DNA from: Erythrobacter sp. SCSIO 43205 | Lineage (GTDB): Bacteria; Pseudomonadota; Alphaproteobacteria; Sphingomonadales; Sphingomonadaceae | Length of the DNA: 64,000 nt | Reading direction: 5' to 3' | Assembly (NCBI RefSeq): GCF_019904235.1 | Contig: NZ_CP063202.1 | Coordinates: forward strand, 3,224,001 to 3,288,000 | In this document: in pieces, positions 8,054 to 17,430 of the stretch | Layout of the letters: every line of letters begins with the position of its first letter | Position numbering within the stretch: position 1 is the first letter of the stretch | Notes under the pieces: model-generated | Told to the model about the DNA's origin: nothing | The model's database searches: none | Seen by the model: the letters and a program-made list of their open reading frames with translations, nothing else | Translations under genes and position numbers: made by a program

Positions 8054-10708
8054 TTACAAGTTCGGTCTGAGCCAGCGTTCAGCGGTTGCTACATCAACGC
8101 CGCGCCTTTTTGCATAGTCTTCAAGCTGGTCGCGCCCGATCTTTGCAACACCAAAATATTGCGATTCAGGGTGACCAAAATAAAGCCCGCTCACAGCGGC
8201 TGTAGGCAACATTGCAAAGCTGTCAGTCAAGGAAACACCGATTTTAGCCTCGGCATCCAGCATATCGAAGAGAATCGGTTTTAACGAGTGATCGGGCACC
8301 GCCGGATAGCCGGGCGCTGGACGAATGCCGCGATACTCTTCCTTGATAAGCGCCTCGTTGGTGAGCTGTTCGCCCGGCGCATAGCCCCACAAATCGGTGC
8401 GCACGTGTTGGTGCAAACGCTCGGCAAAGGCCTCGGCAAAGCGGTCGGCAAGGGCTTTCAAGAGAATGTCGGAATAATCATCCTTCTCTGCGCGAAAGCG
8501 GGCGATGTGGGGCTCAATCCCGTGGATGCCGACAACAAAGCCGCCGATCCAATCACCAGCAGGATCGATGAAATCGGCCAAACACATATTTGCCCTGTCG
8601 CGACTTTTGATCACCTGTTGGCGAAGGAAGGGCATCCGAATGTGATCATCCTCGCCCATATGGATCATCACATCATCGCGGCAATCATGCGCGCGGGCAC
8701 ACGGCCACAGGCCGACCACCGCCTTTGCGGTCAGCCATTTTTCCGAGATGATCTTTTCAAGCATCGCGTCTGCATCAGCTTTGAGGTTGCGCGCAGCCTC
8801 ACCCACGATCTCGTCCTCAAGGATGCGCGGATAGACCCCGTGAAGTTCCCAGGCCCGGAAGAACGGGGTCCAGTCAAAAACCTCGACGAGGTCATCGAGC
8901 GGCCATTCTTCAAACAAATGCTCGCCCGGTTTTAGCGGCGGCGCAGGCTTGTCGGACAGGTACGCGTCGTAAAAATTGCCGCGCGCCTCCTTGATGGGAA
9001 GAAGCGCCTTCTCGCTTTTGCCTGCGCGCGCGACGCGGACCTTTTCGTATTCGTCTGATGTTTCTTCGACAAAAGCATCGCGCAAAGTGTCGGAAAGGAG
9101 CTTTGAAGCCACCCCTACCGCCCGGCTTGCATCGAGCACGTGGATGACGGGGCCGTCATAAGCAGGGTCGATCTTGAGCGCGGTGTGCACCCGGCTGGTG
9201 GTTGCGCCGCCGATAAGAAGCGGCATGGTCATGCCAGCGTTCTGCATTTCTTCGGCCACCGTCACCATTTCATCCAAGGATGGCGTGATGAGGCCTGAAA
9301 GCCCGATCATATCGGCCTTATGATCATTCGCCGCTTTCAGAATGTCCTGCCACGGGACCATCACGCCCAGGTCCACCACTTCATAACCATTGCACTGCAA
9401 AACCACGCCCACAATGTTCTTGCCGATATCGTGCACATCGCCTTTGACGGTCGCCATGATGATCGTGCCCTTGGAGGTGCGCTCGGCCTCTGGCAGCAAT
9501 TCCTTTTCCGCCTCGATAAAGGGGATGAGGTGCGCGACCGCCTTTTTCATGACGCGCGCGGATTTGACCACTTGGGGCAGGAACATCTTGCCTGACCCGA
9601 ACAGGTCGCCAACGACGTTCATCCCGTCCATGAGCGGACCTTCGATCACCTCGATAGGGCGTCCACCGGCCTCGAAGATTTGTTGGCGCATTTCCTCAGT
9701 GTCATCGACGATATGCGCGTCGATCCCTTTGACGAGCGCGTGTTCAAGGCGCTTGGCAACTTCCCAGCCGCGCCATTCGGCTGCTTGCTTGTCGTCTTCC
9801 TTGCTCTTGCCCTTGAAGCTTTCGGCGAGATTGATGAGCCGCTCGGTCGCGGTTTCCTCGCCTTCGGCTCCCCCTTCTACTGGGCGCATAAGGATCACAT
9901 CCTCGCAGGCCTCGCGAAGCACGGGGTCGATGGTGTCATAGACGTCCAGCTGCCCTGCGTTGACGATCGCCATATCGAGCCCGGCGGGGATAGCGTGATA
10001 GAGAAAGACCGAGTGCATCGCCCGCCTGACCGTCTCATTCCCGCGGAAAGAGAAGGAGAGGTTGGAAAGCCCGCCGCTGGTCTTTGCATGGGGGCAGAGC
10101 GCCTTGATCTCGGTGCACGCCTCGATGAAGTCGAGCCCGTAGCGGTCGTGGTCTTCAATGCCAGTTGCGACCGCAAAGATGTTGGGGTCGAAGATGATGT
10201 CTTCGGGCGGGAAACCGATGCCAGTAAGGAGGTCATAGGCGCGCTTGCAAATCTCGACCTTGCGCTGTTTGGTGTCGGCCTGTCCCACTTCGTCAAAGGC
10301 CATGACGACAACCGCCGCGCCATAAGCCATGCACTTGCGCGCTTGCTCCAAGAAGGGTTCTTCGCCCTCCTTCATGCTGATCGAATTGACGATGGGCTTG
10401 CCCGACACGCATTTTAGGCCAGCCTCAATCACATCCCATTTCGATGAGTCGATCATCACCGGCACGCGGGCAATATCGGGTTCGGCAGCGATCAATTTGA
10501 GGAAGGTCGTCATCGCGTGTTTCGCGTCCAAGAGCCCCTCGTCCATATTGACGTCGATCACCTGCGCGCCGTTCTCAACCTGCTGGCGAGCAACCTCGAC
10601 CGCGGCGGTGTAATCATCCGCCATGATGAGCTTTTTGAACCGAGCAGAGCCGGTCACATTGGTGCGCTCACCGATATTGATGAAGCTGGAGGCAGATTGG
10701 GTGGTCAT
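8054..10708 (-). CDS. metH: Methionine synthase, folate/B12/activation modules (MetH C-terminal part)
   Basis: 884 aa. It starts directly at the methyltetrahydrofolate-binding TIM barrel ([12 protein letters not shown] near residue 12), continues with the four-helix cap, the cobalamin domain with the base-off histidine motif DVHDIG (about residue 430) and GGATTS. It ends with the AdoMet-binding reactivation domain ([12 protein letters not shown] near residue 810). The homocysteine-binding barrel is absent here and is encoded separately upstream at 11253-12300. Together they transfer the methyl group of 5-methyl-THF to homocysteine in the cytoplasm. The start overlaps the GNAT stop (ATGA at 10705-10708). 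Splitting of MetH into two polypeptides is a recurring arrangement in sphingomonads and related alphaproteobacteria (family knowledge). No frameshift is seen in this part. Confidence 0.93.
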   Translation of the reverse strand: MTTQSASSFINIGERTNVTGSARFKKLIMADDYTAAVEVARQQVENGAQVIDVNMDEGLLDAKHAMTTFLKLIAAEPDIARVPVMIDSSKWDVIEAGLKCVSGKPIVNSISMKEGEEPFLEQARKCMAYGAAVVVMAFDEVGQADTKQRKVEICKRAYDLLTGIGFPPEDIIFDPNIFAVATGIEDHDRYGLDFIEACTEIKALCPHAKTSGGLSNLSFSFRGNETVRRAMHSVFLYHAIPAGLDMAIVNAGQLDVYDTIDPVLREACEDVILMRPVEGGAEGEETATERLINLAESFKGKSKEDDKQAAEWRGWEVAKRLEHALVKGIDAHIVDDTEEMRQQIFEAGGRPIEVIEGPLMDGMNVVGDLFGSGKMFLPQVVKSARVMKKAVAHLIPFIEAEKELLPEAERTSKGTIIMATVKGDVHDIGKNIVGVVLQCNGYEVVDLGVMVPWQDILKAANDHKADMIGLSGLITPSLDEMVTVAEEMQNAGMTMPLLIGGATTSRVHTALKIDPAYDGPVIHVLDASRAVGVASKLLSDTLRDAFVEETSDEYEKVRVARAGKSEKALLPIKEARGNFYDAYLSDKPAPPLKPGEHLFEEWPLDDLVEVFDWTPFFRAWELHGVYPRILEDEIVGEAARNLKADADAMLEKIISEKWLTAKAVVGLWPCARAHDCRDDVMIHMGEDDHIRMPFLRQQVIKSRDRANMCLADFIDPAGDWIGGFVVGIHGIEPHIARFRAEKDDYSDILLKALADRFAEAFAERLHQHVRTDLWGYAPGEQLTNEALIKEEYRGIRPAPGYPAVPDHSLKPILFDMLDAEAKIGVSLTDSFAMLPTAAVSGLYFGHPESQYFGVAKIGRDQLEDYAKRRGVDVATAERWLRPNL

Positions 10709-11256
10709 GGGGTGTTTTCCGGTAGAGAGACGTCGGTAAGGTCGCGGGCAAAAACAAAGTCATCGTAAAGTGCGCCGCCGACGTTAAATTGACGGGTGCC
10801 GATAATTTCGAAACCCTGCCGCCTGTAAAAAGCAATCGCGCGGTGGTTGTCGTCTTTCACGCCGAGCAAGAGCCGCTTATTGCCTTTAGCCGCACTCAAC
10901 ACCTCGGCAAAAAGACGCTGAGCCGTCCCGGTCCCCTGAAAGCGGGAAAGGACGTAGATTTTCTTCAGCTCCACATCACCCGGCAAGGCTGCATCAAGTT
11001 CAGGCCGAGGCATGAGCAGGGCATAACCAACAGGTGTGCCGTCAATCTCGGCAAGCCACCCCCTCGCCCCGTCGTTTAGCAGACCCGCGAGATATTCGGG
11101 CGCGTGCTTTTCGCGGCAGTGGGCGATCATGGCATCGCCGGGAATTTCATGCGCGAATGTTTCCAGAAACGTCGCATCGGAGATAAGCGATAGGCGCTGC
11201 GCATCCTGTGCGCACGCTTCGCGCACTGTAATTCTATCAGCGTGAGGCACACTCAT
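10705..11256 (-). CDS. GNAT-family N-acetyltransferase
   Basis: 183 aa with the GNAT fold signature. An acceptor-side N-terminus ([15 protein letters not shown]) is followed by beta-strands ending in GYALL, the acetyl-CoA pyrophosphate-binding region [14 protein letters not shown] (about residues 105-118, the Q/RxxGxG/A motif), then [14 protein letters not shown]. It is wedged between the two halves of methionine synthase with ATGA overlaps at both ends, so it is made from the same transcript. Its substrate is unknown; the position suggests a role tied to methionine or one-carbon metabolism, or simply co-expression. It resembles RimI/phosphinothricin-type acetyltransferases in outline. Confidence 0.85.
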   Translation of the reverse strand: MSVPHADRITVREACAQDAQRLSLISDATFLETFAHEIPGDAMIAHCREKHAPEYLAGLLNDGARGWLAEIDGTPVGYALLMPRPELDAALPGDVELKKIYVLSRFQGTGTAQRLFAEVLSAAKGNKRLLLGVKDDNHRAIAFYRRQGFEIIGTRQFNVGGALYDDFVFARDLTDVSLPENTP

Positions 11257-12300
11257 GCGGCAAAGGTAAAGGCTTCAAGACCCGACAGCCGCATCGCGGT
11301 TTCAGGGGTTGGAATTTCGCGCGGCGGCAAGCCCTTTACTGCCTCGGCAATCGCCTTGATATGAGCTGGCGAGGAACCGCAGCAGCCGCCAAGGATGTTG
11401 ACCTGCCCACCTTGCGCCCACTGTTTCACCAGTCCAGCGGTCGTATCCGGCATCTCGTCATATTCGCCAAGCTCATTGGGAAGCCCTGCGTTTGGATAAG
11501 CCATGATAAGCGTATCCGCGAGGCCCGATAGCGACTGCACGTGGGGACGCAATTGATCCGCACCAAAACTGCAATTCAGACCGATGGTAACAGGCTTTGC
11601 ATGGCGCACAGCATACCAGAATGCCTCAACCGTGTGGCCAGACAGATTGCGGCCCGACAAGTCGGTGAGCGTCATCGAGATCATCACTGGCACCTCACGG
11701 CCCAGATCAGCCTCAAGCTGCTTCACCGCCATAATACCAGCCTTGGCGTTAAGCGTGTCGAATACCGTCTCAATCAGGATGAAATCACACCCCCCTTCGA
11801 TGAGAGCGGCTGCCTGTTCCTTGTAAACAGCGGTCAGTTCATCAAAGTCGATCTCGCGATAACCGGGGTCTTCGACATCGGGGCTAAGCGAGAGTGTTTT
11901 ATTGGTCGGCCCAATCGCACCAGCAACAAAGCGCGGACGACCATCCTTTGCTTCATATTCATCCGCCAGCGCACGGGCGATTTTGCCTGAGGCGATGTTA
12001 ATCTCAGCCACCATATCCTCTGCCGCGTAATCGGCCTGGCTGATCCCGATTGGCGCTAAAGGTGTTGGTTGAAATCACATCAGACCCTGCATCGAGATAG
12101 GCGCGTGTAATATCTGCAATCACATCAGGGCGGGTCAGCGCCAAAATGTCGTTATTGCCCTTCTGATCAGCGGCAAGCCTCAAATCGCCTGCGTAATCCT
12201 CTTCGGTGAGCTTGCGCACTTGGATTTGTGTACCGAACGCGCCGTCAGAAATCAGCACACGTTCGCTAGCCGCTTTTTCCAGCCTGTCACGAGCGGTCAT
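11253..12300 (-). pseudogene. metH: Methionine synthase homocysteine-binding module, broken by a 1-base frameshift
   Basis: The module begins at ATG 12298-12300 behind a perfect AGGAGG ribosome site (MTARDRLEKAASERVLISDGAFGTQIQ). It reads in one frame to NTFSAN, then continues in another frame as ISQADYAAEDMVAEIN to the stop at 11253. The break is at about 12046, where the minus strand has CGGGATC; with one G fewer the homologous NRISQADY sequence is restored. The C-terminal part carries the zinc-ligand cysteines expected for this barrel (GLNCSFG and GGCCGSSP). Domain role: binds and activates homocysteine for methyl transfer from the cobalamin module at 8054-10708. Since a split MetH would be needed for cobalamin-dependent methionine synthesis, a sequencing or assembly error is as likely as real gene loss. 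No metE is visible. Confidence 0.75.
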
Positions 12301-13224
12301 TACTGGCCTCCTTTTGGGGCGTTTGCCGAGCATATGGCAGATGGCATAGGAGAGCTCTGCGCGGTTCAATGTGTAAAAGTGAAACTGGCGCACGCCGCCA
12401 GCGTAAAGCTTGCGGCACAGCTCGGCAGCGATGGTTGCAGATACAAGCTGGCGCGCGTCGGGGCGATCATCAAGCCCTTCGAACAACCCTTCCATCCACG
12501 AAGGGATAGCCGTGCCGCAAAGCCCGCTCATACGCTGCACAGCCGCAAAGCTCATCACCGGCATGACACCGGGAACGATTTCTGCATCAATGCCTGCTGC
12601 GGCTGCATCGTCACGGAAGCGGAAGAAGCATTCCGGGTCAAAGAAGAACTGCGTGATCGCACGATCTGCGCCTGCGTCAAACTTTGCTTTCAGGTTCGCG
12701 ATATCAGTCTGCGCATCGGGGCTGTCAGGGTGAACCTCGGGATAGGCCGCAACCGAGATTTCAAAATCGGCGACCTCTTTCAGACCTGCAATCAACTCCA
12801 CCGCATTGGCATAGCCACCTGGGTGCGGTGTGTACGCACCGCCGTCGGGCGCGTCCCCTCGAAGTGCAACGATATGGCGAATACCGCTTTCCCAATAATG
12901 CTTTGCCACCGCATTCACTTCTTCTTTGGTCGCATTAACGCAAGTGAGGTGAGCTGCCGCAGGGATATTCGCCTCGTTCTGAATACGCACGACCTGCTCG
13001 TGAGTTCGCTCGCGGGTGGAGCCCCCTGCCCCATATGTCACCGAGACAAATCGGGGCCCGAGCGGCTGCAGCGTCGCCACGCTTTCCTCCAGCGTTTGTG
13101 CCATCTTTTCGCTTTTGGGCGGAAAGAACTCAAAGCTGATGTCGATATCTCCGGGAAGATCGGAAAACAGCGGGCTATCGAGCGCGGTGCGCGCTTCGTG
13201 GAGTTGGTTCAAAGTAGGGGTCAT
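12004..13224 (-). CDS. metF: 5,10-methylenetetrahydrofolate reductase, as read fused to the start of the MetH Hcy module
   Basis: The open frame is 406 aa. Residues 1-308 are a full-length MetF: FEFFPPKSEKM, VTYGAGGSTRERT, HLTCV, the FAD-site sequence ALRGD, QFFFD, and the C-terminal GVRQFHFYTLNR. MetF reduces methylene-THF to methyl-THF with NAD(P)H and FAD, supplying MetH. In this sequence MetF runs without a stop into the Hcy module (from residue 309, at the ATG 12300), then hits the frameshift and stops at 12004. The internal ATG has its own AGGAGG site, and a TAA overlaps it (TAATG) one frame away. One base fewer in the preceding CCCCAAAA tract would therefore give a separate metF ending at 12300-12302. 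The separate-gene arrangement is more likely than a genuine fusion. Its start overlaps the upstream stop (ATGA). Confidence 0.85.
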   Translation of the reverse strand: MTPTLNQLHEARTALDSPLFSDLPGDIDISFEFFPPKSEKMAQTLEESVATLQPLGPRFVSVTYGAGGSTRERTHEQVVRIQNEANIPAAAHLTCVNATKEEVNAVAKHYWESGIRHIVALRGDAPDGGAYTPHPGGYANAVELIAGLKEVADFEISVAAYPEVHPDSPDAQTDIANLKAKFDAGADRAITQFFFDPECFFRFRDDAAAAGIDAEIVPGVMPVMSFAAVQRMSGLCGTAIPSWMEGLFEGLDDRPDARQLVSATIAAELCRKLYAGGVRQFHFYTLNRAELSYAICHMLGKRPKRRPVMTARDRLEKAASERVLISDGAFGTQIQVRKLTEEDYAGDLRLAADQKGNNDILALTRPDVIADITRAYLDAGSDVISTNTFSANRDQPGRLRGRGYGG

Positions 13225-14219
13225 GGATTAGCAGCTTCTTTGCAGGGTTCTTCAATCGGATGGGCTTGGACAGACCCTTTGCGCGTGGCGATCCAGATTT
13301 TGACGACAAGCTCACCGCCGGCCAGTGCATGGGTAGCGCCCGGCTCGAACCCGGCGCCGCGCAAAAGCGAAGTCATTTGCTCATCACTAAAACCAAGGCG
13401 CGCGTGTTGGTAACGGTGACGCAAATCTTCGTTATTATGGTCGGCAAAATCAACGATCGCGATACGCCCGCCGTCTTTGATCACGCGCGCCGCTTCGGCA
13501 AGCGGTATGGAGGGATCTTGCGCGAAATGCAGCACTTGATGAAGCAGCACATTGTCAAATGTCGCCGCTGCGAAGGGCAAATTGGCAAAGTCACCCTGAA
13601 CAAGATCAACCTTCCCGGTTGGCAGGTTTTGCAGCTTCGCGCGTGCGACCTTCATCATCTCAAGGTTTTTGTCGAGCGCGGTGATTTTCTCTGCATGGGA
13701 GGCAAACAATTCAGCCATGCGGCCCGTACCCGTGCCGATGTCGAGAACTGACCCCAACGCGCCTTTACCAAGCGCTTCAAGCAGAAGCTCTTCAACTTGC
13801 GCATCAGGGGTGTGGAGCGCACGCAATTCATCCCACTCGCTTGCATGGGCGGCGAAGTACTCTTCCGCATTGGCCTCGCGCGCTTCGCGAATGGCGGCGA
13901 GCTTTCGCCGGTCGTCTGCGCAAATTTTTGCGAACTCTTCGTGTTCGGCCTCGGCGGTGGCAAGAAGCCGGTCAAGGCTGGCAAGGACCGGCCCTGCCTC
14001 CTCGCCGCTGACCGCGCGAAGAAATACCCAGCTGCCCTCGCGCCGACGCTCTGCCAAGCCGGCATCGCACAAGATCCCGACATGACGCGAAACGCGCGGC
14101 TGGCTTTGGCCCAATACCTGCGCGAGCTCACCCACAGCCAATTCCATCGCCGACAAAAGCCGCGCAATGCGCAGCCGCGTAGGATCAGCAAGAGCCTTGA
14201 AGATTGCGTCGATCACCAT
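13221..14219 (-). CDS. ArsR-type regulator fused to a SAM-dependent methyltransferase domain (SahR-like)
   Basis: 332 aa. Residues 1-90 form an ArsR winged helix (FKALADPTRLRIARLL, then LGQSQPRVSRHVGILCDAGL). After a linker helix, residues about 150-300 form a class I methyltransferase fold with motif I VLDIGTGTGRMAELF and the later GRIAIVDFADH. It heads the metF-metH operon and overlaps metF by ATGA. Family knowledge: ArsR proteins with SAM/SAH-binding domains next to methionine genes, such as SahR, sense S-adenosylhomocysteine. A perfect 8-bp palindrome lies 11 bases upstream of its start (14231-14252), a fitting operator for autoregulation and for control of the whole operon. Whether the methyltransferase domain is catalytic or only a sensor cannot be told. 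Confidence 0.88.
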   Translation of the reverse strand: MVIDAIFKALADPTRLRIARLLSAMELAVGELAQVLGQSQPRVSRHVGILCDAGLAERRREGSWVFLRAVSGEEAGPVLASLDRLLATAEAEHEEFAKICADDRRKLAAIREAREANAEEYFAAHASEWDELRALHTPDAQVEELLLEALGKGALGSVLDIGTGTGRMAELFASHAEKITALDKNLEMMKVARAKLQNLPTGKVDLVQGDFANLPFAAATFDNVLLHQVLHFAQDPSIPLAEAARVIKDGGRIAIVDFADHNNEDLRHRYQHARLGFSDEQMTSLLRGAGFEPGATHALAGGELVVKIWIATRKGSVQAHPIEEPCKEAANP

Positions 14220-14230
14220 AGCGAGACGAT

Positions 14231-14252
14231 CATATAAAGATATTTTTATATG
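14231..14252. promoter_or_regulatory. Perfect palindrome, likely operator of the ArsR-methyltransferase regulator
   Basis: CATATAAA and TTTATATG form a perfect 8-bp inverted repeat with a 6-base AT-rich spacer, placed 12-33 bases upstream of the regulator's ATG. Position and AT-rich 8-6-8 geometry fit an ArsR-family operator. The gene on the other side (GH42, starting 14403) is 150 bases away and could also be influenced. Confidence 0.6.
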
Positions 14253-14402
14253 TGTAAATGCGCCCTATGAAATGTCCGTAATTTGCCTTGGGCGGGGCAA
14301 TTTGTTTGCAGATTGTGCGTGCAAGGGCAGACCGCAAAGGATAATCCGGCTGACCTTTGCCAAGTGGCGAGACAGCTACGGCATATCACGGGAGAGACTC
14401 GC

Positions 14403-16331
14403 TTGAAACTTGGCTGCTGTTATTTTCCCGAACACTGGCCCGAAGCAATGTGGGCTGATGACGCGCGGCGGATGCGCGAAATGGGCCTCTCCCTCGTGCG
14501 CATTGGCGAATTTGCGTGGAGCCGCATTGAACCTGACCCCGGGCGCTTTGACTGGGGCTGGCTTGACCGCGCGATTGACACTTTGGCGGATGCTGGCCTC
14601 ACCATCATGCTGTGTACGCCGACCGCAACGCCGCCCAAATGGCTGGTCGATACCATGCCCGATATGGTGGCGATTGATGCAGACGGGCGGCCAAGGGGCT
14701 TTGGCTCGCGCAGGCATTATTGTTTTTCGCATCAGGGCTACCGCGAGCAATCGCGCCGCATCACGCGCACGGTGGCGGAGCGCTATGGCAAGCACCCTGC
14801 TGTCGCGGCGTGGCAGACCGATAATGAATATGGCTGCCACGATACGGTGCTGAGTTTCTCGGACGCTGCGGCGGCGCGTTTTCGCAAGTGGTGCGAGGCG
14901 CGCTATGGCAGCATTGAAGCGCTCAACGGCGCGTGGGGCAATGTGTTCTGGTCGATGGAATATCGAAGCTTTGACGAGATCGACCCGCCCAATCTGACCG
15001 TGACCGAAGCGAACCCTGCGCATTGGCTCGACTATCGCCGCTTTGCCTCTGACGAGGTGGTGAGCTTTAATAGGGAACAGGTCGCGATCCTGCGCGAATT
15101 GTCTCCGGGAAGAGATGTAACGCACAACTTCATGGGCTTCTTCACCGAGTTCGATCACTACGATGTCGGGCGCGACTTGGACGTGGCGACTTGGGACAGC
15201 TATCCGCTCGGTTTTCTTGAGCAATTCTGGTTTTCCGAAAGCGAGAAGCGCGATTACCTGCGCCAAGGGCACCCTGACATCGCCGCCTTCCACCATGATC
15301 TTTATCGCGGGTGCTCAAGTGGCCGCTGGGGCGTGATTGAGCAGCAGCCGGGGCCTGTGAACTGGGCGCGGTTCAATCCTGCGCCTTCGGACGGAATGGT
15401 GGCGCTCTGGACATTGGAGGCGATGGCGCATGGGGCAGAGTTTGTAAGCTATTTCCGCTGGCGGCAGGCCCCTTTTGCGCAGGAGCAGATGCACGCAGGG
15501 CTCTTGCGACCTGATAGCGCGGATGCGCCCGCTGCGGCAGAAGCGCGGCAAGTGCGCGATGTGATCGGTACAATCGGCGCGCAGGAAATCGCCAAGGCAA
15601 AGGTCGCGCTGGTGTTCTCCTACGAAGCGGCATGGGTGTGCGGTATTCAGCCGCAGGGGCAAAGCTTTCGCTATCTGGAGCTTGTCTACGAGTGGTATTC
15701 AGCGCTGAGGCGGCGCGGTGTCGATGTCGATATTGTATCGCCCGAGGCGCCGCTCGAAGGCTACAGCGCGGTGTTTATTCCCACGCTTCCAATCGTGCCA
15801 GAGGGCTTTGCGGCGAAGCTGGGAGATCTCGCCTGCCCGGTGCTCATCGGCCCGCGTTCGGGGAGCAAAACGACAAGCTTCTGCATCCCTGAGGGCCTCG
15901 CACCCGGAGAGCTCAAAGAGCTGCTGGGCCTGACCGTCACCCGTGTCGAGTCCTTGCGTAACAATGTTTCAAATGTAGGAAATGGATTTTCCGTAAGTCG
16001 CTGGCTTGAGTATGTACTTACTGAAGAAGCCCCTGAACTGGCCCTCGATGACGGACACTCAGTGGTCTTTGCCAACGCCAACATCCGCTACTGCGCCGCA
16101 TGGCCCGACCGCTCGCTTCTCGACCTCCTCGTGGAGCGCATTGCGGGCGAGGCAGGCCTTATCCTGATGGACCTGCCCGAAGGTATCAGAGTGCGCCGGA
16201 CCGCGAGCCATATCTTCGCCTTCAACTACGCCGCCCATACCATCGACGCGAGCACCCTTGGCCTTGGCGAGCCGGTGGTGGGCTCGGCGCAGATGGAGCC
16301 TGCCGCAACGTCAATCTGGACATTGGCATGA
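14403..16331 (+). CDS. Glycoside hydrolase family 42 (beta-galactosidase-like)
   Basis: 642 aa from the TTG at 14403, chosen because the family's N-terminus (KLGCCYFPEHWPEAMW) starts right there behind GGGAGAGA. An upstream in-frame ATG at 14283 adds unrelated residues. The catalytic acid/base is the Glu of WQTDNEYGCHD (about residue 145). The likely nucleophile is the Glu of VIEQQPGPVNW (about residue 310), and the trimerisation and C-terminal beta domains follow. There is no signal peptide, so the enzyme should be cytoplasmic and act on imported beta-galactosides or related oligosaccharides. It opens a plus-strand cluster with an oxidoreductase, an aldo/keto reductase and a dioxygenase; a sodium-solute symporter lies convergently behind. 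Specificity cannot be read from sequence. Confidence 0.88.
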   Translation: MKLGCCYFPEHWPEAMWADDARRMREMGLSLVRIGEFAWSRIEPDPGRFDWGWLDRAIDTLADAGLTIMLCTPTATPPKWLVDTMPDMVAIDADGRPRGFGSRRHYCFSHQGYREQSRRITRTVAERYGKHPAVAAWQTDNEYGCHDTVLSFSDAAAARFRKWCEARYGSIEALNGAWGNVFWSMEYRSFDEIDPPNLTVTEANPAHWLDYRRFASDEVVSFNREQVAILRELSPGRDVTHNFMGFFTEFDHYDVGRDLDVATWDSYPLGFLEQFWFSESEKRDYLRQGHPDIAAFHHDLYRGCSSGRWGVIEQQPGPVNWARFNPAPSDGMVALWTLEAMAHGAEFVSYFRWRQAPFAQEQMHAGLLRPDSADAPAAAEARQVRDVIGTIGAQEIAKAKVALVFSYEAAWVCGIQPQGQSFRYLELVYEWYSALRRRGVDVDIVSPEAPLEGYSAVFIPTLPIVPEGFAAKLGDLACPVLIGPRSGSKTTSFCIPEGLAPGELKELLGLTVTRVESLRNNVSNVGNGFSVSRWLEYVLTEEAPELALDDGHSVVFANANIRYCAAWPDRSLLDLLVERIAGEAGLILMDLPEGIRVRRTASHIFAFNYAAHTIDASTLGLGEPVVGSAQMEPAATSIWTLA

Positions 16332-16353
16332 TCGCGTCCCACAGGATCAAGCC

Positions 16354-17427
16354 ATGAGCGAGCAACGCACCTACGCCATCATCGGCTGCGGCATGATGGG
16401 CCGCGAGCATATGGCCAATCTGGCGCTGGTGCCGGGCGCTGAACTGGTCGCAATCGCAGACCCCGACGAAGGCTCGCGCGAGGCGGCAAAGGCCCACGCG
16501 CAGACCCTTGGCCAATCGCCTAAGCTCTATGCGGACAGCGGCGAGATGCTCAGCAAGGCGCGGCCCGACGCGGTCATCATCGCCTCGCCGAATTTCACTC
16601 ACTTTGATGTGGTGAAGCCCGTCATGGACACTGGCTGTGCGGTGCTTCTCGAAAAGCCAATGTGCACCACGGTTGAAGACGCTCTGGCGCTCTGCGATGC
16701 GGCGCGCGACTATGACAACCTCTTCTGGGTCGGCCTCGAATACCGCTATATGCCGCCGGTCACCCATTTCATTGAGCGGGTGCATCGAGGCGAGGCGGGC
16801 GACATCAAGATGCTCGCCATACGCGAGCACCGCTTTCCCTTCCTTCCCAAGGTGGGCGACTGGAACCGCTTCAACCGCAACACCGGCGGCACCTTGGTCG
16901 AGAAATGCTGCCATTTCTTTGACCTCATGCGCCATATCCTTTGCGATGAGCCGGTGCGCGTTTTTGCCAGCGGCGCAGCGGATGTGAACCACTTGGACGA
17001 GCGCTACAATGGCGAGGTGCCGGACATCTTGGACAACGCCTTTGTGATGCTCGATTTCAAGGGCGGCGCGCGGGCGGTGCTGGACCTGTGTATGTTTGCC
17101 GAAGGGTCAAAGGAGCAGGAAGAGATTAGCGCGGTTGGCCCTGTCGGCAAGCTCGAGGTGAAACTTCCCGGCGGCTTTGTCACCTGGTCCCCGCGCGATA
17201 AATCCGGGCCGTTTGATGAGCATATCGACGTGCCGCCCGAAGCGCTCGCAGCAGGCGATCACCACGGCGCAACCTATTATCAGCAGCGCGACTTTCACGA
17301 GGCCTTGGTGAACCGCACCGCGCCCCTTATCACCGCCCGCGATGGCTATCGCTCGGTCGTAATCGGAGCCGCCGCTCAAGAGAGCATCGCCACTGGCTCG
17401 CCCGTAGAAATCAAATACGAGGACTAA
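16354..17427 (+). CDS. Gfo/Idh/MocA-family NAD(P)-dependent oxidoreductase
   Basis: 357 aa from ATG 16354. The N-terminal Rossmann motif is IIGCGMMGREHMANL, followed by VAIADPD. The family EKP motif appears as LLEKPMCTTVEDA (about residue 100), and a C-terminal alpha/beta dimerisation domain holds the substrate site with GGTLVEKCCHFFDLMRH, whose His is the usual catalytic or substrate-contact residue. Members oxidise or reduce sugars, inositols and sugar acids. It starts 23 bases after the GH42 gene and 3 bases before the aldo/keto reductase, so an operon is likely. The substrate may be a sugar released by the GH42 enzyme; this is inference. Confidence 0.88.
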   Translation: MSEQRTYAIIGCGMMGREHMANLALVPGAELVAIADPDEGSREAAKAHAQTLGQSPKLYADSGEMLSKARPDAVIIASPNFTHFDVVKPVMDTGCAVLLEKPMCTTVEDALALCDAARDYDNLFWVGLEYRYMPPVTHFIERVHRGEAGDIKMLAIREHRFPFLPKVGDWNRFNRNTGGTLVEKCCHFFDLMRHILCDEPVRVFASGAADVNHLDERYNGEVPDILDNAFVMLDFKGGARAVLDLCMFAEGSKEQEEISAVGPVGKLEVKLPGGFVTWSPRDKSGPFDEHIDVPPEALAAGDHHGATYYQQRDFHEALVNRTAPLITARDGYRSVVIGAAAQESIATGSPVEIKYED

Positions 17428-17430
17428 CCT

